From assembly GCA_002292185.1 (NCBI GenBank), contig DBBL01000033.1:2046-8674 (forward strand): a stretch of 6,629 nucleotides of DNA, given 5' to 3'. The stretch comes from Akkermansiaceae bacterium UBA985. Its GTDB lineage: Bacteria; Verrucomicrobiota; Verrucomicrobiia; Verrucomicrobiales; Akkermansiaceae. This document shows positions 1 to 5,968 of this stretch, in pieces. The notes under the pieces are model-generated. The model saw nothing but the letters and a program-made list of their open reading frames with translations. It was not told where the DNA came from and did no database searches. The first letter of the stretch is position 1. Each line of letters begins with the position of its first letter. The position numbers and the translations under genes were made by a program.

Positions 1-8
1 AAAAAAAT

Positions 9-34
9 GCCCGTGTCACCTAGATGACACGGGC
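9..34 (-). terminator. Intrinsic terminator of the HU gene
   Basis: A perfect 10-bp inverted repeat, GCCCGTGTCA (9-18) and TGACACGGGC (25-34), has a 6-nt loop. Read on the minus strand it is followed directly by ATTTTTTT (the A-run at 1-8 of the plus strand), the classic stem plus U-tract of a rho-independent terminator. It lies 55 bp past the HU stop codon, so it ends that transcript. On the plus strand no T-tract follows, so it should act leftward only. The U-tract may continue beyond the window edge. Confidence 0.9.
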
Positions 35-44
35 TTGATTGTTT

Positions 45-79
45 GAGTTTACGGTAGAGTGATTCTACGTTGTAAACTC
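45..79. repeat. Inverted repeat / hairpin in the HU 3' untranslated region
   Basis: GAGTTTAC (45-52) and GTAAACTC (72-79) are perfect reverse complements. Inside them GTAGA (54-58) and TCTAC (64-68) also pair, giving a 13-bp stem interrupted by a small asymmetric internal loop (1 nt against 3 nt). A competing pairing exists: TGTAAAC (71-77) with GTTTACA (88-94), which overlaps the HU stop codon. In the HU mRNA this sits between the stop codon and the terminator at 9-34. No U-tract follows on either strand, so it is probably an mRNA 3'-end structure rather than a terminator. Confidence 0.6.
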
Positions 80-89
80 GGGTTAATGT

Positions 90-365
90 TTACAGGGAAC
101 CTTTAAGGCTGGATGAGCATTTGAAGCCAACAGTCTTGGAGGCTTTAATTTGCATAGCTTCACCAGTCTTTGGGTTGCGACCCTGACGGGCTGCGCGATG
201 TTTGACTGCAAATGTACCAAATCCAATGAGTTGGACTTTACCATCTTGCTTAACACCACTAGCAATGCTGCCAAGGACAGCTGCAAGGGCATCTTCTGCG
301 CAACGTTTAGTTGCTTCGTTCCCTAAGGATTTTTGAACGGCTTCGACGAGTTCGGATTTATTCAT
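90..365 (-). CDS. HU-family DNA-binding protein
   Basis: This 91-residue protein is a full-length member of the HU/IHF family, small dimeric histone-like proteins that bend and compact DNA in the nucleoid. The N-terminal helices begin MNKSELVEAVQKSL, as in typical HU. The beta-saddle carries the family motif GFGTF (48-52), and the DNA-binding arm contains AARQGRNPKTGE (58-69) with the intercalating proline at P65. The C-terminus (VGFKCSSSLKGSL) is less standard: family members usually have a Lys/Pro/Gly-rich segment where this has C83 and three serines. C22 is also present. The ATG is preceded by AAGAAGGG (complement of 370-377) at about 4-nt spacing, a fair Shine-Dalgarno sequence that supports this start. 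The gene is divergent from the hydrolase gene and is monocistronic, judging by its own terminator. The sequence does not separate HU-alpha, HU-beta and IHF-like roles. Confidence 0.96.
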   Translation of the reverse strand: MNKSELVEAVQKSLGNEATKRCAEDALAAVLGSIASGVKQDGKVQLIGFGTFAVKHRAARQGRNPKTGEAMQIKASKTVGFKCSSSLKGSL

Positions 366-369
366 AACG

Positions 370-377
370 CCCTTCTT
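370..377 (-). promoter_or_regulatory. Ribosome binding site of the HU gene
   Basis: On the minus strand AAGAAGGG lies about 4 nt before the ATG at 365-363. It is purine-rich and close to AGGAGG. It fixes the HU start and contrasts with the atp genes in this window, none of which has such a motif. Confidence 0.6.
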
Positions 378-472
378 ATGGTCTTCTGATTTGATTCTGT
401 AAAGTTAAATAATTGCGAATTTCCCCTAGGGATTGCTTGACTTGAGGGTGCTTTAGGGTTGATCGGCCGCGG

Positions 473-1951
473 TTGCCCTTAAAGTACGAACCCCCATTTT
501 ATAGGAAACCCGCATTGTTAGAAAGTGTTAGAGTTGCATGGGTGCCTATAGATGGGTCATTGACGAAGAGCATAACCCATGTCACAACATCAATGATGAA
601 GAGGAATGGACATCTCATAAGTGTAGCCATCGAGCGCGCGGCAATGTCTGTTAGGTCTGTTGCAGCTGCCATGCCCGCGCATGGTGATGTGCGGCAGGAG
701 CTAGCGGATGCTGAAGCAGCGCAAGCGAGGGGGTATTTTTTGCCGGATGAGGATGAGCGGCTGCGTGATGTTTTTGTGCGTTACCTGTCATTGCGTGCTA
801 CACTTCTAGAAGTCGTGGCTAGTATCCAAAGGTTGACCGATCAAATCGATGAGGCCGGTGAGTGCGAGCAGACGTGGAGTGACAGGCTGCGCGCCTTTAT
901 CATAGGCTTTCTTGCTGCCGCAATGTTGATGAGGGCGGCATCTTTTCTGGTGGATTTGGCGGCCAAGCGATCGGTCGTTAGGAAGAAGCTCGATGAGGCT
1001 GAGCCCCGCTTTGGTATTCCTGCCAAGAGTTTTACTGCGGTCTACAAAAATCTTGGCTCATACCGGAGCACGTGGCGCTTCTTGTCAGCGGCCAGATTTT
1101 ATGAACTACACAGCGAAGATATCACGGGATTGGCCAGAGATCAGCACATGAAGGGCTTGATTGAGCTTCTTGATGAAGAATCGAAGTATTTCCAATACAG
1201 CAAACAACACTATATAAGACGGAAATTGCATTATCGCCTGCACTCCTTGAAGCGGCGCCACGTTTCTGGATACAAGAAAGTCATGTTTCAGCTGCTTAAG
1301 CTGAGCGGTCGTGTAGTTTCTCAAATGAGGCAGCCCTTCGTCAAGGCTCACGGGCAGGGCAAACGGGTCACGCCTGATGTGATCACCAGCATCAAGCCCC
1401 TGCTGCGGGCGGGGGATGTTGTTATCACACGTCACGACGACGCTATGAGCAATTTGTTTTTGCCGGGGTACTGGCCCCATGCAGCATTGTATATAGGAGA
1501 CACACAAGAACGCAGGGAGCTAGGGGTTCAGCTCACAGAGGTAGAGGCGCCGCGCACCGAAGAGTGTCACTTTCTGGAAGCTAAAAAAGACGGAGTTTTA
1601 TTGAGGCGAATCGAAGAGACCCTGAACGTGGATGCGTTTATGGTATTGCGGCCCAAGCTAGGGCAGGAACATCGAGCGCAGGCCTTGTCTCGAGGGCTGA
1701 CCCATGAAGGAAAACTATACGATTTCATGTTTGATTTCCGTGTCGCCGACCGACTTGCATGCACGGAGGTCATTTACCGCACCTATCACGGCATTGGTAA
1801 GCTGGATCAAGTGGTTTCCTTTGAGCTAAAGCGCCATTCGGGGCGGCCATGTATTTCCGCAGAGGACTTAATTGAACAGGCCCTCGGCTCTGGTCACTTC
1901 GAGAAGCTGGCGGACTTTGGTGTAGAGGAAGATACGGTCAGAATTTTCTGA
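473..1951 (+). CDS. Permuted NlpC/P60 (YiiX/LRAT-like) cysteine hydrolase with helical N-terminal region
   Basis: The C-terminal third (about residues 308-470 of the 492-codon frame) looks like a circularly permuted papain-fold NlpC/P60 domain of the YiiX/YebB type. It opens with AGDVVITR, then has the catalytic His in PHAALYIG (H336), the vIEA-like Glu in HFLEA (E369) followed by GVLLRRIEETL, and the catalytic Cys in ACTEVIYRTYHG (C430). The order His-Glu-Cys is that of the permuted families, which cleave amide or thioester bonds in peptides or lipids; the substrate here is unknown. Residues 71-300 are mostly helical and not recognised. They include a hydrophobic stretch (about 141-162) that may be a membrane segment and a basic patch (249-270). 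The start is uncertain: 473 is a TTG without a ribosome site, and the first ~40 codons look non-coding. ATG at 593/596, 644 or 671 is more likely (about 426-452 residues). Stops are tandem, TGA TAA. Rare codons (AGG, TTA, CTA) suggest weaker expression than the atp genes. Confidence 0.82.
   Translation: MPLKYEPPFYRKPALLESVRVAWVPIDGSLTKSITHVTTSMMKRNGHLISVAIERAAMSVRSVAAAMPAHGDVRQELADAEAAQARGYFLPDEDERLRDVFVRYLSLRATLLEVVASIQRLTDQIDEAGECEQTWSDRLRAFIIGFLAAAMLMRAASFLVDLAAKRSVVRKKLDEAEPRFGIPAKSFTAVYKNLGSYRSTWRFLSAARFYELHSEDITGLARDQHMKGLIELLDEESKYFQYSKQHYIRRKLHYRLHSLKRRHVSGYKKVMFQLLKLSGRVVSQMRQPFVKAHGQGKRVTPDVITSIKPLLRAGDVVITRHDDAMSNLFLPGYWPHAALYIGDTQERRELGVQLTEVEAPRTEECHFLEAKKDGVLLRRIEETLNVDAFMVLRPKLGQEHRAQALSRGLTHEGKLYDFMFDFRVADRLACTEVIYRTYHGIGKLDQVVSFELKRHSGRPCISAEDLIEQALGSGHFEKLADFGVEEDTVRIF
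537..581. repeat. Spaced inverted repeat near the hydrolase gene start
   Basis: CATGGGT (537-543) and ACCCATG (575-581) are perfect 7-bp reverse complements separated by 31 bp. ATGGGT recurs directly at 552-557. The segment falls just upstream of the more likely ATG starts of the hydrolase (593, 644), so it could be 5' untranslated or operator DNA. No known regulator is recognised, and a 7-bp match over this distance may be chance. Confidence 0.25.
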
Positions 1952-2009
1952 TAAATAAGCACTATATATCTGATTGCGCCGCAGTCACTTGCGAGCGTCC
2001 GAGCAGAGA

Positions 2010-2027
2010 TTGTGAAAAATTTCACAA
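2010..2027. promoter_or_regulatory. Rex-like (or CRP-like) operator upstream of atpB
   Basis: TTGTGAAAAATTTCACAA is a perfect 18-bp dyad: TTGTGAAA, AA, TTTCACAA. It fits the published Rex operator consensus TTGTGAA-N4-TTCACAA with no mismatch, and its four central bases are all A/T as in many Rex sites. Rex represses respiratory and fermentative genes and releases DNA when NADH is high relative to NAD+. The same bases also contain TGTGA-N6-TCACA (2011-2026), the CRP consensus, so a CRP/FNR-family protein is the alternative. The site lies 67 bp before the atpB start and just upstream of the candidate -35. The dyad is directly seen; the identity of the protein is inference. Confidence 0.6.
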
Positions 2028-2033
2028 ATAGGC

Positions 2034-2062
2034 TTGCAGAGCTCCGGCTTGCGCGATATAGC
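2034..2062 (+). promoter_or_regulatory. Candidate atp operon promoter
   Basis: TTGCAG (2034-2039) and TATAGC (2057-2062) are separated by exactly 17 bp, matching the sigma-70 consensus at 3/6 and 4/6 positions. A start point near 2069 would leave a leader of about 26 nt. If this is right, the dyad at 2010-2027 is centred about 50 bp upstream of the start point, a position more usual for an activator than for a repressor that blocks polymerase. The match is weak and other promoters in 1952-2094 are possible. Confidence 0.3.
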
Positions 2063-2094
2063 CCCATGCCCGACCAACGATCGGTTCATCAAAC

Positions 2095-2967
2095 ATGGCC
2101 CAGCTTCTTTCAGTGCGCACATTTTCATTCCTGCTTCCGGTGGTCATTCTAATGATCGGTTCTGGTGAAGTATCAGCCGCTGGGGGTCACCAGTTGCCGT
2201 TGTATCCTGAGTCTCCTTTCGAGGGCACCGCGTTCTCTTGGATTTCCAACTCAATGCTGATGGTGTGGCTTGCCGCTATTATAATTATACTGTTTTGCCG
2301 TGTAGCTACCAAGAAAATGGCGCTTGTCCCCACGGGGTTCCAGAACTTTGCCGAGTGGCTCGTGGAAAGCCTCTATGATTTCTTCGGCAATATCCTTGGT
2401 GAGCATCTGGTCAAGAGGACCTTTTGGTTTTTTGGAGCCACTTTCATGTTGATCCTGTTGGTTAATTACCTAGGGCTTATTCCTGGTGTTGGCACCATGG
2501 GCACGACCGATGCTCACGGCCATTTCAAGGGTCTTCTTCGTGGCGGTAATGCCGACTTGAACATGACCGCGGCGATGTCGATTACCTTCTTTTTGCTCTG
2601 GCTCTACTGGTCATTCACCGAGATCGGCGTAAAAAACTTCTTTGCGCACATATTTGCCCCGCAGGGCACATTCACCGGTTTCATGAAGGTATGCATGATC
2701 GTCATGTTCTTCCTCGTTGGGATTCTCGAGATCGTATCCATTTTTATACGTCCGGTCGCTCTCAGTTTCCGTCTGTTTGGGAATATCTACGGTGGCGAGC
2801 AAACGCTAGAGGGCTTGATGGCACTGGTGCCCCAGTATTTTGCCTTCCTGCCCGCTTTGCCATTTTACTTCATGGAACTTCTCGTCGGCCTGGTGCAAGC
2901 ACTGGTATTCACACTGCTCTGCGCAGTGTTCCTGAAACTCATGTGCAGCCACAGCGAAGAACACTAA
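2095..2967 (+). CDS. atpB: ATP synthase Fo subunit a
   Basis: Subunit a is the membrane stator that carries the two proton half-channels and works against the c ring. The key arginine is in ALSFRLFGN (R226, equal to E. coli R210). E235 corresponds to E. coli E219 and Q268 to Q252, all at the exact family spacing. The position of E. coli H245 is E261 here, a common variant. NADLN (152-156) is the conserved helix motif before the middle membrane segment. Membrane helices lie at about 50-68, 110-130, 158-175, 197-218, 222-250 and 255-284. The first 28 residues resemble a signal peptide: R8, a hydrophobic core at 11-22, and a possible cleavage after VSA (26-28). The 290-residue length agrees with forms that carry this leader. 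There is no Shine-Dalgarno sequence before the ATG, which was chosen because it keeps the leader complete. It is the first gene of the operon; no atpI precedes it. Confidence 0.97.
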   Translation: MAQLLSVRTFSFLLPVVILMIGSGEVSAAGGHQLPLYPESPFEGTAFSWISNSMLMVWLAAIIIILFCRVATKKMALVPTGFQNFAEWLVESLYDFFGNILGEHLVKRTFWFFGATFMLILLVNYLGLIPGVGTMGTTDAHGHFKGLLRGGNADLNMTAAMSITFFLLWLYWSFTEIGVKNFFAHIFAPQGTFTGFMKVCMIVMFFLVGILEIVSIFIRPVALSFRLFGNIYGGEQTLEGLMALVPQYFAFLPALPFYFMELLVGLVQALVFTLLCAVFLKLMCSHSEEH

Positions 2968-3001
2968 TTACTATTGACACCAAATACTTTTGCAAGTCTG
3001 A

Positions 3002-3265
<264 letters not shown>

Positions 3266-3290
3266 GTTCAAGCCGATCTAATTCAACTTT

Positions 3291-3337
3291 TATCAGGTGC
3301 CGTTCGGCACAGCCGGCGGTGCCTGATATTTATTTTT
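3291..3337 (+). terminator. Terminator-like hairpin between atpE and atpF
   Basis: TATCAGGTGCCG (3291-3302) pairs with CGGTGCCTGATA (3317-3328) through 12 bp, two of them G-U, and the T-rich tract TTTATTTTT (3329-3337) follows at once. This is the form of an intrinsic terminator, yet it lies within the operon, 25 nt after the atpE stop. The 14-nt loop contains CGGCAC (3305-3310), which can instead pair perfectly with GTGCCG (3297-3302) or with GGTGCC (3318-3323), so three mutually exclusive folds exist. Likely roles are partial termination after atpE or protection of the atpE mRNA 3' end. Full termination is unlikely because atpF-atpG follow in order with no evident promoter. Confidence 0.55.
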
Positions 3338-3356
3338 CAAACAACTTTTTTTCACA

Positions 3357-3896
3357 ATGATCTCTATCCTCGCAGTAGCCGGAACAGAAGCAGCCCAAGA
3401 GGGTTTCTTTGAGACTTTTGGTGTGAACTGGCCGTTCTTCATCGCTCAGCTCGTGAACTTTATCATCGTGCTTGTTGTGTTGAAAAAGTTCGCCTTCACT
3501 CCTATTCAGGAAATTCTTGAGCAACGCCGCAAGCGTATTGCAGAGGGTGAAGACAAGCTCAAGCGTATCGAGCAGCAACTCACTGACTCCGAGCAGCGCA
3601 CTCAGGAGGCCATCGATAAGGCCAATGCAGACGCCGCTCGCCTTATCAATGAAGCCAAGGAAAGCGCAGCTTCACTGACAGAGAAAAAAGCTCAAGAAGC
3701 CATTGCTTCTGCACAGGTTATTCTCGCCAAGGCGGAAGAAGCAGCCAAGGCCGAGCGCAAGACCATGACCGCCGAGCTCAAAAAGGAGTTTGGACGTTTG
3801 GTCACCGCAACCACCGCCACCGTAACAGGTAAGGTTCTTAATGACGACGACCAGAAGCGCATTAACGAAGAAGCTCTCAGCAGTGTCGAAGGTTAA
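3357..3896 (+). CDS. atpF: ATP synthase Fo subunit b (peripheral stalk)
   Basis: Subunit b is the dimeric stalk that holds F1 (through delta) against subunit a. About 24 polar or weakly hydrophobic residues precede the single membrane helix (about 26-43, PFFIAQLVNFIIVLVVL). This is followed by the family-typical FAFTPIQEILEQRRKRIAEG, in which a hinge leads into a long charged coiled coil (about 55-150) rich in Ala, Glu, Lys and Gln. The 179-residue length is near the usual 156-180. The C-terminal part (FGRLVTATTATVTGKVLNDDDQKRI) matches the delta-binding end. Only one b gene is seen, so a b2 homodimer is expected rather than the b/b' pair of phototrophs. The ATG at 3357 follows a T-run and CACA with no ribosome site. 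M1 is the only ATG well placed before the membrane helix. Confidence 0.95.
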   Translation: MISILAVAGTEAAQEGFFETFGVNWPFFIAQLVNFIIVLVVLKKFAFTPIQEILEQRRKRIAEGEDKLKRIEQQLTDSEQRTQEAIDKANADAARLINEAKESAASLTEKKAQEAIASAQVILAKAEEAAKAERKTMTAELKKEFGRLVTATTATVTGKVLNDDDQKRINEEALSSVEG

Positions 3897-3935
3897 TTCG
3901 CCTGATCACCCTTCACAGAACACCAGCCACTCACC

Positions 3936-4328
3936 ATGAAAGTCTCCAAGGATGCAGCCAGCGCCGCCCGCCGGATCTATCGCCTTTGTGCGCCGGAAGG
4001 CAAGCTCGATGAAGGCAGGATCCGCACCGCTTTCAAAAAGATCGGCAGTGCCAAGCCACGCGATTATCGCGCGATCATGCACACCTTGCTCAATCTCGTT
4101 CGCATCGACGAACAAAGCCGTCAGGCACTCGTCGAAAGCGCTACCCAGCTCGACGCAGCAAGCCGCAGCCGCATTGAGAAAAACCTCAACGAACAATATG
4201 GTGGTGGGCTTTCTTTTACCTATAACACTGATGCCCAACTTCTCGGAGGTGTCAAAATCCGCGTCGGTAACGACGTATGGGACGGCAGCGTCCAATCCCG
4301 CCTCGAACGCCTCGCCAATGCCTTCTAA
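3936..4328 (+). CDS. atpH: ATP synthase F1 subunit delta, short form
   Basis: Delta links the top of F1 (the alpha N-termini) to the b dimer. The C-terminal part is clearly delta: LLGGVKIRVGNDVWDGSVQSRLERLANAF matches the family signature (E. coli [29 protein letters not shown]). Residues 63-100 (SRQALVESATQLDAASRSRIEKNLNEQYGGGL in part) correspond to the middle region where a helix pair leads to the C-terminal domain. At 130 residues the protein is about 45-50 shorter than usual (E. coli 177). The loss is in the N-terminal six-helix domain, of which only RRIYRLC... to ...HTLLNLVRID (about 60 residues) remains. There is no upstream in-frame extension: the gap after atpF is just 39 bp, so the short form is genuine unless a sequence error is involved. 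Codon use matches its neighbours. No ribosome site is seen. Confidence 0.9.
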   Translation: MKVSKDAASAARRIYRLCAPEGKLDEGRIRTAFKKIGSAKPRDYRAIMHTLLNLVRIDEQSRQALVESATQLDAASRSRIEKNLNEQYGGGLSFTYNTDAQLLGGVKIRVGNDVWDGSVQSRLERLANAF

Positions 4329-4349
4329 GGCACCTGTAAAAAATTCAAT

Positions 4350-4373
4350 CTTCAAACTAGAAACTTCAAACTA
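4350..4373 (+). repeat. 10-bp direct repeat before atpA
   Basis: CTTCAAACTA occurs at 4350-4359 and again at 4364-4373, a 14-bp period, in the 53-bp gap between atpH and atpA. The second copy ends 8 nt before the atpA start. The gap is A/C-rich, with almost no G and no Shine-Dalgarno motif, so the repeat sits where the ribosome would bind. It may be chance, a protein or RNA-binding site, or part of an unstructured leader favouring initiation. Confidence 0.5.
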
Positions 4374-4381
4374 ACAACGCC

Positions 4382-5914
4382 ATGAGCAGTATCCTCCAGG
4401 AACTTGAACAAGAAATCGCCAACGTTTCATCGTCGGTGCAAAAAAGCAACGTCGGCACAGTCCGCACCATCGGTGACGGTGTCGCCAAGGTCGAAGGCCT
4501 CAGTGATGTCGCACTCAACGAGATGATCGAATTCCCCGGCGGCCTTATTGGCCTTGCCCTCAACCTTGAGGAAGCCGAAGTTGGAGTCGTTCTACTCGGT
4601 GATTCACTTCACATTAAAGAAGGCGACGAGTGTAAGACAACAGGCAAGCTACTTTCCGTTCCTGTCGGTGAGAACATGCTCGGCCGCGTCGTCGACAACC
4701 TCGGTCGTCCTCTCGACGGCAAAGGTGAGATCGAAGCCGCCGACCAGTATCCAGTTGAAAAGATCGCTCCCGGCATCATTCAGCGAAAGTCCGTTTCCGT
4801 GCCAGTGCAAACAGGAATCATGTCTATCGACGCCATGATTCCCATCGGTCGTGGCCAGCGTGAACTCATCATTGGTGACCGTTCTACCGGCAAGACCACC
4901 ATCGCTGTTGACACCATCATCGCCCAGGCTCAGCAGAACAAAGCTGCTGCTGAAGGTCGCCTCGCTGACCACAAGCCACTTTACTGCATCTATGTCGCTG
5001 TTGGACAGAAACGCTCAAACATCGTCCGCACCATGCAGACGCTTGAAGAAGCAGGTGCCATGGAAAACACCTGTATTGTAGCGGCATCCGCCTCTGACTC
5101 TGCCGCCAACCAATACCTCGCACCTTACACCGGTTGCGCGATTGGTGAGTATCTGATGGATCAAGGTAAGGACGTGCTGATCGTATTTGATGACCTTTCC
5201 AAGCACGCTGTTGCTTACCGTCAGGTTTCCCTTATTCTTGGCCGCCCGTCAGGTCGTGAGGCATTCCCCGGTGATGTTTTCTATCTACACTCCAGACTTC
5301 TCGAGCGTTCCGCCCGTCTCTCCGATGACGCAGGTGGAGGCTCCATGACTGCCCTGCCGATCATTGAGACCCAAGCTGGTGACGTTTCCGCTTACATCCC
5401 TACCAATGTGATTTCCATTACTGACGGTCAGATTTTCCTCGAAACCGACCTCTTCTACCAGGGCATCCGTCCTGCGATCTCCGTGGGTCTTTCCGTTTCC
5501 CGTGTCGGATCCGCGGCTCAGACCAAGGCGATCAAGAAAGTCTCTGGAACCACCAAGCTCGATCTTGCTCAGTTCCGCGAAATGCAGGCCTTCGCCGCCT
5601 TCGGTTCCGACCTCGATGAGGCCACTCAAGCGAAGATCGACCGTGGTCAGCGTATTGTTGAGCTCTTCAAGCAAAACCAATACAACCCCAAGTCTCTTGA
5701 GATTGAAGTCGCTGTGCTCTGGTCGATGCAGAACGGTCACTTTGACGATGTCGATGTTGAGCGCGTCAAGGAATGCCAGAACGCACTTGAAGAATACCTT
5801 ACCAACCGCAAGGCCGACCTCCTTCAGCTCATCGCTAATGATAAGGCCCTCACCGATGCAGTTACCGAAGGCCTCAATCAAGCCCTCTCCGACTTCAAAG
5901 CATCTTGGAAGTAA
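4382..5914 (+). CDS. atpA: ATP synthase F1 subunit alpha
   Basis: Alpha forms the catalytic hexamer with beta and binds nucleotide at non-catalytic sites. The 510-residue length is normal (E. coli 513). In order: an N-terminal helix that contacts delta (1-20), a beta-barrel (about 24-95), and a nucleotide-binding domain with the P-loop GDRSTGKT (165-172), the Walker B strand DVLIVFDD (264-271) and SKHAVAYRQ. The alpha signature [17 protein letters not shown] (364-380) follows, with R374 as the arginine finger that reaches the beta catalytic site, and then a helical C-terminal domain (about 385-510). Two deviations are visible: the P-loop usually reads GDRQTGKT (Gln to S168), and the signature usually has Asn where this has S367. 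Neither removes a catalytic residue. Strong C-ending codon bias points to high expression. The ATG at 4382 has no ribosome site but gives the expected N-terminal helix. Confidence 0.98.
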   Translation: MSSILQELEQEIANVSSSVQKSNVGTVRTIGDGVAKVEGLSDVALNEMIEFPGGLIGLALNLEEAEVGVVLLGDSLHIKEGDECKTTGKLLSVPVGENMLGRVVDNLGRPLDGKGEIEAADQYPVEKIAPGIIQRKSVSVPVQTGIMSIDAMIPIGRGQRELIIGDRSTGKTTIAVDTIIAQAQQNKAAAEGRLADHKPLYCIYVAVGQKRSNIVRTMQTLEEAGAMENTCIVAASASDSAANQYLAPYTGCAIGEYLMDQGKDVLIVFDDLSKHAVAYRQVSLILGRPSGREAFPGDVFYLHSRLLERSARLSDDAGGGSMTALPIIETQAGDVSAYIPTNVISITDGQIFLETDLFYQGIRPAISVGLSVSRVGSAAQTKAIKKVSGTTKLDLAQFREMQAFAAFGSDLDEATQAKIDRGQRIVELFKQNQYNPKSLEIEVAVLWSMQNGHFDDVDVERVKECQNALEEYLTNRKADLLQLIANDKALTDAVTEGLNQALSDFKASWK

Positions 5915-5929
5915 TCAGCAAAGCTGATT
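5913..5929 (+). other. Stem-loop over the atpA stop codon
   Basis: AATCAGC (5913-5919) and GCTGATT (5923-5929) are perfect 7-bp reverse complements around an AAA loop. The left arm includes the last two bases of the TAA stop of atpA. No T-tract follows, so it is not an intrinsic terminator. It could influence mRNA decay or translation between atpA and atpG, or be of no consequence. Confidence 0.4.
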
Positions 5930-5968
5930 GCCCTGACAACCGATTCCTGACACCCGCCCTCCGAACAC

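Noticed and set aside
560..588. Possible promoter TTGACG, 17 bp, CACAAC before the hydrolase ATG at 644
   Set aside because: The -35 is good, but the -10 matches only 3 of 6 positions, so it is too weak to annotate.
1106..1507. A 133-codon antisense frame inside the hydrolase gene
   Set aside because: No motifs and no ribosome site, and it overlaps a frame with clear catalytic motifs.
2066..2152. A 28-codon upstream ORF overlapping the atpB start and ending TAATG at Met20 of AtpB
   Set aside because: No ribosome site and no recognisable peptide. The candidate transcription start lies at or after its ATG, and starting AtpB at Met20 would break the hydrophobic leader.
2974..2979. A perfect TTGACA -35 box in the atpB-atpE gap
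   Set aside because: At 16-18 bp spacing there is no -10-like hexamer (TCTGAC at 17 bp), so an internal promoter is not supported.
3906..4374. Long frames overlapping atpH in other phases on both strands
   Set aside because: atpH itself is secure from the delta signature, and the overlapping frames are low-complexity by-products.
5285..5881. A 198-codon antisense frame within atpA
   Set aside because: It results from the strong codon bias of atpA on the opposite strand. It resembles no known protein and lacks its own signals.
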